The notes beneath the pieces are model-generated. The model searched no databases. It saw only the letters and a list, made by a program, of their open reading frames with translations, and had not been told where the DNA came from. From positions 576,364-640,363 of the forward strand of contig NZ_KI543237.1 in assembly GCF_000496835.1 (NCBI RefSeq): a DNA stretch of 64,000 nucleotides, read 5' to 3'. The position numbers and the translations under genes were made by a program. Shown here in pieces: positions 9,827-17,336 of this stretch. This stretch comes from Thalassobacillus devorans MSP14. Lineage in GTDB: Bacteria; Bacillota; Bacilli; Bacillales; Halobacillaceae. Each line of letters starts with the position of its first letter. The first letter of the stretch is position 1.

Positions 9827-11089
9827 TTAACGATAACCCTCTTCATTAGGTATATTTTTTATTTTATATGAGAAAAAATAAGCAAATACGCTAAAAAGTA
9901 GAATTGGAAAAGTACTACTCGATGACAAATAGAGTGTTCTCAAGATTTCTAAGTATGAAATAAATAACACTGGATATAAAAAAACACCTATTCCATTTTG
10001 TTTTACAAATGATTTATACAAAACCCCGGAAATAATTGCATAAAAAATTGTATAAATATAACCCTTTATTATTCCTAAGTTAAACATTATCATAAACAAT
10101 CCAGATGGATTGTTAAATTCGGTATCTCCATATGTTCTTAAATATGTTTTATAATCAGAATTAGTACTTGTTACTACGGTTTCACTTAAATATTCTCCAA
10201 TAAGTGGCATTTGGTATAGCCAATTTAATATATACCTCATTTCTCCGCTTGGCCATTGTAAGTTATTCATGGCCCCCACCCCATTGTTAAGCGCAGTACT
10301 GTAGTAGTTAAGGATTCTTTCAGTAGTAAAACTAACTATATTTTCAGATGTTACTGAAGAATAATAATTCCAGGATCTAAAATATTCAGTAATACCAAAA
10401 AGTAAAAATAGTAACCCTATTCCTAAAAAAGGAAGTATAGGTACTACCTTGTTAAGAAACAAAAAAGAGGGCTTTTTATCTCGAATATATATTATTAGTC
10501 CGATGGTGAGAGGTATTGCTAATTCAATTAATGCCAATCTTTCAGACCATATAAAAACTCTAAATATAGTTATTATAATAATTATAAAAAGGTAAATAGA
10601 AAACTTTTTGTCTATTAATTTCTTTTGATACATAATCACATAATTAACATAACAAATAGCATATACTACCCCTAGTTGTGATAAAGTAGTAATACCTGGA
10701 ATAGTAGAAATTTGATTTCTTAAGCCATCAGTACCTGTTTCTCCTAAAAAAATATTTAATATTAAATTAGGTTGCAATATTAATTCTCCGTACCAAACTA
10801 AATAACCAAATAAACATAATATTGCAGTTAAATGGAGATAGAATGGTTTTACTACTATGATGTAATTGTTTTTTTTATTTTTGTTCATACCCTTTATAAT
10901 AATAAACGTTATAAATACAAAAGATAGTAAATACAATAACCCAATATAAAAATAAAAACCATTTAAGTAATTATAAGATTCATCTATATAAATTGAATTC
11001 CTATAAAACAAATAAATAGAAAGGTATATTGGTGTTACAAAACCAATAAACAATTTGTGGGGTTCTAACCACCAAGAATAACTGCTCAT
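9827..11089 (-). CDS. Wzy-type oligosaccharide repeat unit polymerase
   Basis: A 420-residue protein with about ten to twelve strongly hydrophobic segments and a larger hydrophilic loop around residues 225-325, the usual layout of O-antigen/capsule repeat-unit polymerases. Motifs are weak in this family, so the call rests on topology, length and position between the CDP-glycerol-type transferase and the NKWYS gene. It would polymerise flipped repeat units outside the membrane. The ATG at 11089 follows AGGAAGGGG. The sequence is very AT-rich, like wzx. Confidence 0.72.
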   Translation of the reverse strand: MSSYSWWLEPHKLFIGFVTPIYLSIYLFYRNSIYIDESYNYLNGFYFYIGLLYLLSFVFITFIIIKGMNKNKKNNYIIVVKPFYLHLTAILCLFGYLVWYGELILQPNLILNIFLGETGTDGLRNQISTIPGITTLSQLGVVYAICYVNYVIMYQKKLIDKKFSIYLFIIIIITIFRVFIWSERLALIELAIPLTIGLIIYIRDKKPSFLFLNKVVPILPFLGIGLLFLLFGITEYFRSWNYYSSVTSENIVSFTTERILNYYSTALNNGVGAMNNLQWPSGEMRYILNWLYQMPLIGEYLSETVVTSTNSDYKTYLRTYGDTEFNNPSGLFMIMFNLGIIKGYIYTIFYAIISGVLYKSFVKQNGIGVFLYPVLFISYLEILRTLYLSSSSTFPILLFSVFAYFFSYKIKNIPNEEGYR

Positions 11090-11107
11090 CCCCTTCCTCC
11101 TTATTTT

Positions 11108-12241
11108 TTATATTTGTTTTAAAATTTTTAAAGAAGCTTGTTTAAGCTCGCTATTAACTATAACTTTCTCTAATTCACTATCCACAATAAAATCATCACT
11201 ATTTTTGAGAGCTCCTAAGAAGCCATCCATGCTTTTCACTATGTGCTCTTTAAATAAGTGTTCAAATTCAATTATAAAGCCTCTGTTTTCCGAATATTTC
11301 TTTAAATCATTGCAATACAAAATTACCGGTTTCTTTAATGGTAAAAAATCAAAAACTACTGACGAGTAATCAGTAATTAATACATCTACAAAAGGTAAAA
11401 CCTCTTGAATGTTAGTACCTGAACTAAATAAATAAATATTTTCATAAGCATCAGTATTTATTTTTCTCTTATCAAATGGATGTAATTTAATATATAATTT
11501 ACTAGATTTTTTTTTCAATATTTGGTTTATATTATCTAATTGTGATTCATTAAATATATTTTCGGTTTCATAATCTCTGAAAGTCGGTGCAAATAAAAAA
11601 ACCTTATTATCCTTTTTATAAATACTTTCTTGAGGGAAGGGACTTTTGATCTCTATTCCAAATTTCGATGAATCTAATAAAAATTCCATACGAGGATAGC
11701 CGATAGTTTTAATTTTGTCTGGCTTTAAGTTAAAGCATTTTGAGTATATATTATTAAAATAGACATTGTTAGAAATGAAAATATTTGTTCTTTTGGATTT
11801 ATAATAATTATTAATTTTACCTAATAACTTAATATTTTTGTCTAAAAATTCTATTTTTTTCATTGGAATTCCATGATGTAAATTTACTACTTTAGTCTTT
11901 TTATTATAAATAACGGGCATGACGTCGCTTAAACTATGTGTAATAAAGATTGCATGTGCTTTCATGGAATACACAAATGCATTCTTACTAAAATAATATT
12001 CTGCTGGTAATCCTTTATCCTTTAATTCTTTAACTATGGTCTTATCCTTTGAAATCCAAACTACGTTATAATTTCCATGCCTTCTAGCATAGAAATATAA
12101 ATATTTAGTATTGTCTTCAAACCCTCTTCCTCCTCTTGCCCCAAAAAGCAGCAATCCTTCTTCAACCTTGAAGAAGTTTCTTAGCACTATAGATATACAA
12201 TACAAAAGAAGGTATTTAAATTTTTTAACCATGGTAACCAT
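11108..12241 (-). CDS. CDP-glycerol glycerophosphotransferase family protein
   Basis: A 377-residue member of the TagB/TagF-like family (Pfam Glyphos_transf), which transfers glycerol-phosphate or related polyol-phosphate units, or in some capsule loci sugar phosphates. Visible motifs are LHHGIPMKKIEFL near residue 121, KLHPFD near 252, and TDYSSVVFDFLPLKKPVI near 289, all part of the family's catalytic core. The N-terminus has a short hydrophobic amphipathic segment, consistent with membrane association. The start is uncertain: ATG codons at 12241 and 12232 both have weak binding sites. It implies that the polymer may carry phosphodiester groups as well as sulfate; this is inference. Confidence 0.78.
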   Translation of the reverse strand: MVTMVKKFKYLLLYCISIVLRNFFKVEEGLLLFGARGGRGFEDNTKYLYFYARRHGNYNVVWISKDKTIVKELKDKGLPAEYYFSKNAFVYSMKAHAIFITHSLSDVMPVIYNKKTKVVNLHHGIPMKKIEFLDKNIKLLGKINNYYKSKRTNIFISNNVYFNNIYSKCFNLKPDKIKTIGYPRMEFLLDSSKFGIEIKSPFPQESIYKKDNKVFLFAPTFRDYETENIFNESQLDNINQILKKKSSKLYIKLHPFDKRKINTDAYENIYLFSSGTNIQEVLPFVDVLITDYSSVVFDFLPLKKPVILYCNDLKKYSENRGFIIEFEHLFKEHIVKSMDGFLGALKNSDDFIVDSELEKVIVNSELKQASLKILKQI

Positions 12242-12256
12242 CCAGTCTAAAATATA

Positions 12257-12940
12257 TTAGTAAGCATCCTTCGAGCCAAAGAGTACAAAAATCGTTTTAA
12301 AAATAAGTTTTAAATCAATTAATAAACTTCTTTCTTTTATATATTTCAAATCCAACTCGACCCATTTCTCAAAACTTATATTACTTCTTCCACTAACTTG
12401 CCAGTAGCAAGTAAGTCCAGGTGTAACTTTTAGTCGTTGCTTTTCATATACATTATATTTTTCTACCTCAATTGGCAACGGGGGTCTAGGACCTACTAAA
12501 CTCATTTCCCCTTTTAAAACATTTATTAACTGAGGCAATTCATCAATACTAGTCTTCCTTATAAACTTCCCTGTTTTTGTTATTCGTGGATCTTCTTTAA
12601 TTTTAAATACTGGTCCATCTGCTTCGTTCTTATGAAGCAGGGATGCTTTAATTTCCTCAGCATTAGAAATCATTGACCTAAACTTATATATATAAAAAAC
12701 TTTCTCATTTTCCCCAACACGTAGTTGTTTAAAAAATATAGGACCTTTTCTATCTTCAAGTTTTATTAATAAAGCTATTACTAAAAATAATGGAGCCAAT
12801 AAAATAACACCTAAGGCAGCCCCTATAATATCTATAAAACGCTTGCTAATTAAGTAAAAACTATTTTTTCTTAAATCTTGTTCTAGTAACTGTTCCGGAT
12901 GATTTTTGCCTTTATTTTTTTTCAAAGTTGTTATTTCCAC
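12257..12940 (-). CDS. Undecaprenyl-phosphate sugar-1-phosphate transferase (priming enzyme)
   Basis: A bacterial sugar transferase (Pfam PF02397) of 227 residues that starts repeat-unit synthesis by placing a sugar-1-phosphate on undecaprenyl phosphate. One membrane segment at about residues 35-58 follows KRFIDI. The catalytic region contains GPIFFKQLRVGENEK, YKFRSM, RKTSIDELPQLINVL, GEMSLVGPRPP and LKVTPGLTCYWQVSGRS. It starts at a GTG at 12940 with GGTGA eight bases upstream. It is the second gene of the operon, 38 bases after galU. Sugar specificity (glucose or galactose, from UDP-glucose made next door) is inferred. Confidence 0.88.
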   Translation of the reverse strand: MEITTLKKNKGKNHPEQLLEQDLRKNSFYLISKRFIDIIGAALGVILLAPLFLVIALLIKLEDRKGPIFFKQLRVGENEKVFYIYKFRSMISNAEEIKASLLHKNEADGPVFKIKEDPRITKTGKFIRKTSIDELPQLINVLKGEMSLVGPRPPLPIEVEKYNVYEKQRLKVTPGLTCYWQVSGRSNISFEKWVELDLKYIKERSLLIDLKLIFKTIFVLFGSKDAY

Positions 12941-12978
12941 AAAGATTCACCAACTTTCTTTTTTGGTTATATTCTGAA

Positions 12979-13860
12979 TTATTTAGCATCTACTTCAACC
13001 TCTAATAATTGTTGAAGTATTTTTTTTACCTTATCCCCCAACTCTGGATCTAATAAAGCAATTTCAATTGTTGTCTTGATAAATCCTAATTTCTCTCCAA
13101 CATCATATCGCTTACCTTCAAAGTCATAAGAATATACTTTTTGCAGTACATTTAAATTTTGGATTGCATCTGTTAATTGGATTTCCCCACCAGAGCCAGT
13201 TTTTTGTTTATCAAGGAAAGGGAAAATTTCTGGAGTTAAAATATATCGACCCATAATTGCTAGATTTGAAGGGGCAGTCCCTTTTGCTGGTTTTTCAACA
13301 AAGTTGTTAACCTTATACCTACGCCCTTCAATTGTATTAGGGTCTATTATTCCATAACGATGAGTTTCTTCGTCAGGGACCTGCTGCACTCCTATTATAG
13401 AGGAACCTGTTTGTTCGTATTGCTCTATAAGCTGTTTTAAACAAGGCTTTTCAGCCTCGACAATGTCATCACCTAACAAAACTGCAAACGGTTCATCGCC
13501 TATAAAGTTACGCGCACACCAAACTGCATGACCTAAACCTTTTGGATCTTTCTGTCTAATGTAATGAATGTCCACATTGGATGTTTCTTTAACTTTATCT
13601 AGTAATTCGAACTTTTCTTTTTTAATCAAGTTGTCTTCTAACTCATAATTATTATCAAAATGATCTTCAATCGCTCGTTTACCTTTTCCAGTAACGATAA
13701 TGATATCTTCAATACCTGACGCAATTGCTTCCTCTACTATGTATTGAATCGTTGGTTTGTCGACAATTGGAAGCATTTCTTTTGGCATCGCCTTTGTAGC
13801 CGGTAAAAAACGAGTCCCTAAACCGGCTGCCGGAATAATAGCTTTTCTAACTTTTTTCAT
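12979..13860 (-). CDS. galU: UTP-glucose-1-phosphate uridylyltransferase (GtaB/GalU)
   Basis: Forms UDP-glucose from UTP and glucose-1-phosphate, feeding the polysaccharide operon. The 293-residue sequence has the nucleotidyltransferase signature [20 protein letters not shown] at residues 11-30. Further motifs are [30 protein letters not shown] and [14 protein letters not shown]. The ATG at 13860 follows AGGGGGAGACATT. It is the first gene of the EPS operon, with a roughly 300-base leader from an extended -10 promoter near 14161. Confidence 0.93.
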   Translation of the reverse strand: MKKVRKAIIPAAGLGTRFLPATKAMPKEMLPIVDKPTIQYIVEEAIASGIEDIIIVTGKGKRAIEDHFDNNYELEDNLIKKEKFELLDKVKETSNVDIHYIRQKDPKGLGHAVWCARNFIGDEPFAVLLGDDIVEAEKPCLKQLIEQYEQTGSSIIGVQQVPDEETHRYGIIDPNTIEGRRYKVNNFVEKPAKGTAPSNLAIMGRYILTPEIFPFLDKQKTGSGGEIQLTDAIQNLNVLQKVYSYDFEGKRYDVGEKLGFIKTTIEIALLDPELGDKVKKILQQLLEVEVDAK

Positions 13861-13871
13861 AATGTCTCCCC

Positions 13872-13994
13872 CTAAAATATTCCAAATAACTTTTTCTTCT
13901 TTTTGATTGGCTCTGGCTTGTCGGCCGCCAGCATTTGCTCTGTTGCAACAAATTTCGCCTTTTTAACAAAATAATAAACCATGGATGATTCCAT
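13872..13994 (-). pseudogene. C-terminal remnant of a second CpsB/YwqE-type tyrosine phosphatase
   Basis: A 40-codon open stretch on the minus strand ends in [10 protein letters not shown] and aligns without gaps, except one residue near the end, to the last 40 or so residues of the intact phosphatase at 14343-15110. For example [12 protein letters not shown] matches VYHFTENAFYVT, and EQMLAAD matches GQVMAAD. No ribosome binding site fits its first ATG, and an in-frame TGA lies just upstream, so it is read as the broken 3' end of a former cpsB copy lying in the galU leader. A short expressed peptide cannot be excluded. Confidence 0.65.
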
Positions 13995-14160
13995 AGTTCA
14001 TTTAAATATAATCCAATAAACTAATAGATTTTTATAAGTATGACTTACTAGTTTTACAAATATGTAATTACTAGATTCGTTAGGTTACTCTACAGTACGT
14101 TTTCTACTTTACATCAGCCTATAGAAAGATAAAACACACATCTGGAATACGACTATCGGT

Positions 14161-14169
14161 ATTATAGCA
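14161..14169 (-). promoter_or_regulatory. Extended -10 promoter of the EPS operon (galU onward)
   Basis: On the minus strand TGC-TATAAT occurs at 14169-14161, an extended -10 element without a good -35 box. The galU start lies about 300 bases downstream. A second possible promoter (TTGTAA, 17 bases, TATAAA) lies near 14064-14036 with an ACTAGT palindrome in its spacer. The leader holds the cpsB remnant. I see no riboswitch-like fold. Confidence 0.55.
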
Positions 14170-14283
14170 TATTTATCCTCCATTTGAAGTAAATTTTGGA
14201 AAATTATAAGGAAAATTATATCTATCTACTATTTAAACCCCCATAAATACTTAATATGATTCGTATATTATTGAATTTTTTAT

Positions 14284-14330
14284 AAAATAACCTGTTAATC
14301 AATGACTTCATCGATTAACAGGTTATTTTT
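14284..14330 (-). terminator. Intrinsic terminator of cpsB
   Basis: A long inverted repeat, AAAATAACCTGTTAATC with its complement and an 11-base central loop, lies 13 bases after the cpsB stop. T-rich sequence flanks both sides, so it may act bidirectionally. Confidence 0.8.
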
Positions 14331-14342
14331 GTATAAAAAAGC

Positions 14343-15110
14343 TTAAAAAATTTTAAGAAACTTCTTCTGCTTGGTTCGTTCCGGCGGATCAGCAGCCATA
14401 ACCTGGCCGTCTGTAACATAAAATGCATTTTCCGTAAAATGGTACACGTAGCTGGCTCCGTACTTTTTCTTTACTTCCCGCATAGCTTCTTTCATAAAAA
14501 AGCCTCTTCGTTTTGTATCATGCGCATCTGAGGCAATCACATGGGTGAGATTAGCCTCGATTAACTGATGGGAGAACTTCTGAACGGATTTCCCGAATTT
14601 CCCCGCAACACTACCTGCTGTAACTTGGGTATAAGCTCCACTTTTCACAAAATGGTACAACAAGTTCGGATCCTCGATGAATTTTTTATTTCTTTCCGGA
14701 TGCACGATGATCGGTTTATAACCTGCACGCTGTAATTCGAATAACATGGATTTCGTATAATTCGGCACCTGATCATTTGGCAGCTCGACGAATATATACC
14801 CGCTGTCAATATTGATTGGGATCATCACTTCCTCGTTTAACTCTTCCACCATGTCTCCATTGATCCGGGCCTCCTGGCCTGGCAATACCGTCAATGGAAT
14901 TCCCGCACGCTCTAGTTCAAAATTTAGTTCCTGGACAAAATGCAAGACCCCTAAACGTGGATTTTTATATTTTCCATTTCGGTGGTGCGGGGTGGCAACT
15001 ATCGTATCAATCCCCTGCTCAACGGCTGCCCTAGCCATTGCTAAACTATCTTCTAACGACTGTGCTCCGTCATCTACTCCGGGAAGTATATGACTGTGAA
15101 TATCAATCAT
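14343..15110 (-). CDS. CpsB/CapC (YwqE)-type PHP-domain tyrosine-protein phosphatase
   Basis: Dephosphorylates the bacterial tyrosine kinase of the polysaccharide assembly system. The 255-residue PHP-fold protein begins MIDIHSHILPGVDDG, followed by VATPHH, VHPERN and ASDAHD, which supply the metal-binding His and Asp residues. The start at 15110 matches the family N-terminus and has AGGGGGTCAAAGG upstream. A longer in-frame ATG at 15146 also has a fair binding site. It is transcribed from its own promoter after the capAB terminator. A degraded copy of its C-terminus lies just downstream at 13872-13994. Confidence 0.9.
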   Translation of the reverse strand: MIDIHSHILPGVDDGAQSLEDSLAMARAAVEQGIDTIVATPHHRNGKYKNPRLGVLHFVQELNFELERAGIPLTVLPGQEARINGDMVEELNEEVMIPINIDSGYIFVELPNDQVPNYTKSMLFELQRAGYKPIIVHPERNKKFIEDPNLLYHFVKSGAYTQVTAGSVAGKFGKSVQKFSHQLIEANLTHVIASDAHDTKRRGFFMKEAMREVKKKYGASYVYHFTENAFYVTDGQVMAADPPERTKQKKFLKIF

Positions 15111-15187
15111 CCTTTGACCCCCTGTGCTTTTAGTACTATGTAACATCTAATTCTCCCTATTTATCTACCAAATAATTACTTTTAACT

Positions 15188-15196
15188 AGTATAGCA
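15188..15196 (-). promoter_or_regulatory. Extended -10 promoter of cpsB with ACTAGT palindrome
   Basis: TGC-TATACT on the minus strand (15196-15188) lies about 80 bases before the cpsB start. An ACTAGT palindrome (15185-15190) overlaps the end of the -10 box, where a repressor or start-site effect could act. The -35 region has no consensus. Confidence 0.5.
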
Positions 15197-15347
15197 AATA
15201 CATGATTACTTGTATTTAGGAAGTTTTGTCGAACTATGACTAAATTTTTAGAAAACTTGCCTTGTCGCGAAGTACTGATGTCGAAAGCCTTAGTATTTTC
15301 TTATACTTTAATCTTTTAAAATAGTAAACTTTCTTAAAGTAGAACAT

Positions 15348-15384
15348 AAAAAAGTGCTCTCTGCTTTCGCAGAGAGCACTTTTT
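15348..15384 (-). terminator. Intrinsic terminator after capB
   Basis: A perfect stem, AAAAAAGTGCTCTCTGC with its complement and a TTTC loop, begins at the capB stop codon. It has T-runs on both strands and would end capAB transcription before cpsB. Confidence 0.88.
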
Positions 15385-16078
15385 ATGAGCCATAGTAATA
15401 ATAATAATTTGATTGTTTTTGTTCGACATCATTTAACACAGCACCAAGTACATTGGCATTTACTTGATGCAGCAAATCTACCGCTTTTTTACCAGCATCG
15501 ATCTCTGTCTGTTTACTGCGGGTGACGAGTAGTACTCCATCACATAAGTTCGATAAAATCTGTCCATCAGTAACCGCCAACACGGGAGCTGTATCAAATA
15601 TCACCAGATCGTAATCTTGTTTCGCTGTTTGTAAGAAGTTGTTCATTGCACGGGAGCCCAGTAATTCCGAAGGATTCGGCGGGATCGGACCCGATGACAT
15701 CAAATCCAGGTTTTCCATATCACTTTGTTGGATTACCTCATGTATATCTTTATCGCCAATCAGTACGCTGCTAAGTCCCCGGCTGTTATCCAATCGGAAA
15801 GTGTAATGCAGGGTCGGCTTTCGCATATCGGCATCGATGAGCAGCACCTTTTTTGCTTGCTGGGCAAAAGTTACTGCTAAATTAGAAACCGTGAGGGATT
15901 TCCCTTCTGCAGGTCCTGCCGAAGTAACCATCATGCTATGGAGTTCTTGATCCACGGAAGTAAATTGTAAGTTTGTCCGTATTGTACGATATTGTTCCGA
16001 AATTGGGGAACGAGGGTTCATTTTGGCAATTAACGTGCGTGCTTTATTATTAGACAGTTTCTTTCTGCTTCGACGCAT
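15383..16078 (-). CDS. CpsD/CapB (YwqD)-type BY-kinase, tyrosine-protein kinase
   Basis: The cytoplasmic catalytic half of the split Gram-positive bacterial tyrosine kinase that controls polysaccharide chain length and export. The 231-residue sequence has Walker A SAGPAEGKS near residue 53, Walker A' VLLIDADMRKP near 79 and Walker B DLVIFDTAP near 157. The C-terminal cluster QSNYYYYYGS provides the autophosphorylation tyrosines. Its ATG at 16078 overlaps the end of capA by 29 bases. The CpsB phosphatase downstream is the expected partner. Confidence 0.92.
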   Translation of the reverse strand: MRRSRKKLSNNKARTLIAKMNPRSPISEQYRTIRTNLQFTSVDQELHSMMVTSAGPAEGKSLTVSNLAVTFAQQAKKVLLIDADMRKPTLHYTFRLDNSRGLSSVLIGDKDIHEVIQQSDMENLDLMSSGPIPPNPSELLGSRAMNNFLQTAKQDYDLVIFDTAPVLAVTDGQILSNLCDGVLLVTRSKQTEIDAGKKAVDLLHQVNANVLGAVLNDVEQKQSNYYYYYGS

Positions 16079-16826
16079 AACGGCTATGTCCTCCCTTCGC
16101 CCTTAGTGAAGTGGCATTGGCTGCTTCGGAAGCTTTCGAGATTTCCTCTTCACTGATATGAGTGATAATACCCAATACAGGCAAGCCCAGTTTATCTTCT
16201 ATATCTTTCTCTGCCTTGATCGTATTATCCAGATACTCCAATAAGAAGGCGACCCCGACACCAACCATCAGTCCAAGGACCAGTGCAATTGCCATATTCA
16301 GAAACGGCTTCGGACTGACGGGACTTGGATTGTCTACCGGCTGTGCTTCGGATAATATATTGACATTATCCACATTCATATAATCCTGAATTTTTTCATG
16401 AAAAATCTCAACGGTAGTGTTCGCCACCATAGCAGCGCGATTCTGGTTCGTATCCGTCACTGTAACAGATACTACTTGTGAATTCTGTTCGCTGGATATA
16501 TTCAGCTTTTGACGCAGACTGTCTGCTGACATACTTAAGTTCATTTCAGAAACGACATCATCCAGGATAGCCGGACTTTTAATGACTACATTATATGTAT
16601 TGATGAGTTCGACATTGGTACGTATGTCATTGACGTCAAACTCTGATTCTTCCTGCGACTGGCTTGTATTTACAATAAATTGCGTAGTGGCTTCATATGT
16701 AGGCGTAAGAAAAAAATAACTGATTAATGCAGCAATGATAACTGCTCCTGCTGTTGTTGACAAAATCAGCCAAAAGCGCTTCTTCAGCACCTGCGCAATC
16801 TCCTTCAGCGAAATTGTTTCTTCCAT
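16050..16826 (-). CDS. CapA (YwqC)-type Wzz-domain polysaccharide co-polymerase / kinase activator
   Basis: The membrane adaptor that activates CapB and sets chain length. About 258 residues carry an N-terminal Wzz domain with a membrane helix at about 19-41, an extracytoplasmic loop to about 170, and a second helix near 175-197 preceded by the proline-rich SPVSPKPFLNM. The cytoplasmic tail would contact CapB. The ATG at 16826 follows GGAGG; an in-frame upstream start at 16862 lacks one. The tail's final segment extends over the capB start, so the two are translationally coupled. Confidence 0.9.
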   Translation of the reverse strand: MEETISLKEIAQVLKKRFWLILSTTAGAVIIAALISYFFLTPTYEATTQFIVNTSQSQEESEFDVNDIRTNVELINTYNVVIKSPAILDDVVSEMNLSMSADSLRQKLNISSEQNSQVVSVTVTDTNQNRAAMVANTTVEIFHEKIQDYMNVDNVNILSEAQPVDNPSPVSPKPFLNMAIALVLGLMVGVGVAFLLEYLDNTIKAEKDIEDKLGLPVLGIITHISEEEISKASEAANATSLRAKGGHSRYASKQKETV

Positions 16827-16873
16827 GTATGTCCCTCCAAGATTCTTTGTTGACTTTTGCAAAAACTAGTCAC

Positions 16874-16882
16874 ATTATAGCA
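16874..16882 (-). promoter_or_regulatory. Extended -10 promoter of capAB
   Basis: TGC-TATAAT on the minus strand at 16882-16874 lies about 50 bases before the capA start. An ACTAGT palindrome at 16865-16870 begins three bases after the -10 box, in a position like that at cpsB. Confidence 0.55.
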
Positions 16883-17336
16883 CACCCAACTGGTTATTTT
16901 TGTGATTTTTTAAAGATTCCTTCAATCTGATACATTTTACATGGATTTCTAATAGATTAGTAGCATACCTCCCCTTACAATTATCGTCATACCTAGTCGA
17001 TTAGTAAATAATATTTTCTAATATAGACAAAATAGTCCCGAATCTCCGACAAGACTTCCCAATATTATAGACCTATCCCAGGACCATTAATTGTTGGTAA
17101 ACCCGTCTGCAACAAATGTTTTGTTTCCAAATTATTGTAATATAACTCCGTTTCTATCTCGAGTGGCTTTTGTTGAAAAGATGACAATAAGTTCCGAATA
17201 ACTAGTAAAATTCGACAGATTTCATACTACCTATTTTGCTAGTCCATCAGTAAGATTTTTACTTTCTCCTCTTGTAAAATTTTAAAGATGCCCAGAAGAT
17301 GTTAATGGAAATCCGATAATAGAGGAGGCTTTATAC
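16883..17336 (+). promoter_or_regulatory. Divergent intergenic region between capA and the GT2 operon
   Basis: About 450 AT-rich bases with no credible gene. It holds another ACTAGT palindrome at 17201-17206 and several near matches (CTAGTCGATTAGTA near 17000). TTGAAA near 17173 followed by AT-rich sequence may be a promoter for the plus-strand operon. The ribosome binding site GAGGAGG at about 17322-17328 serves the TTG start at 17337. Confidence 0.4.
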
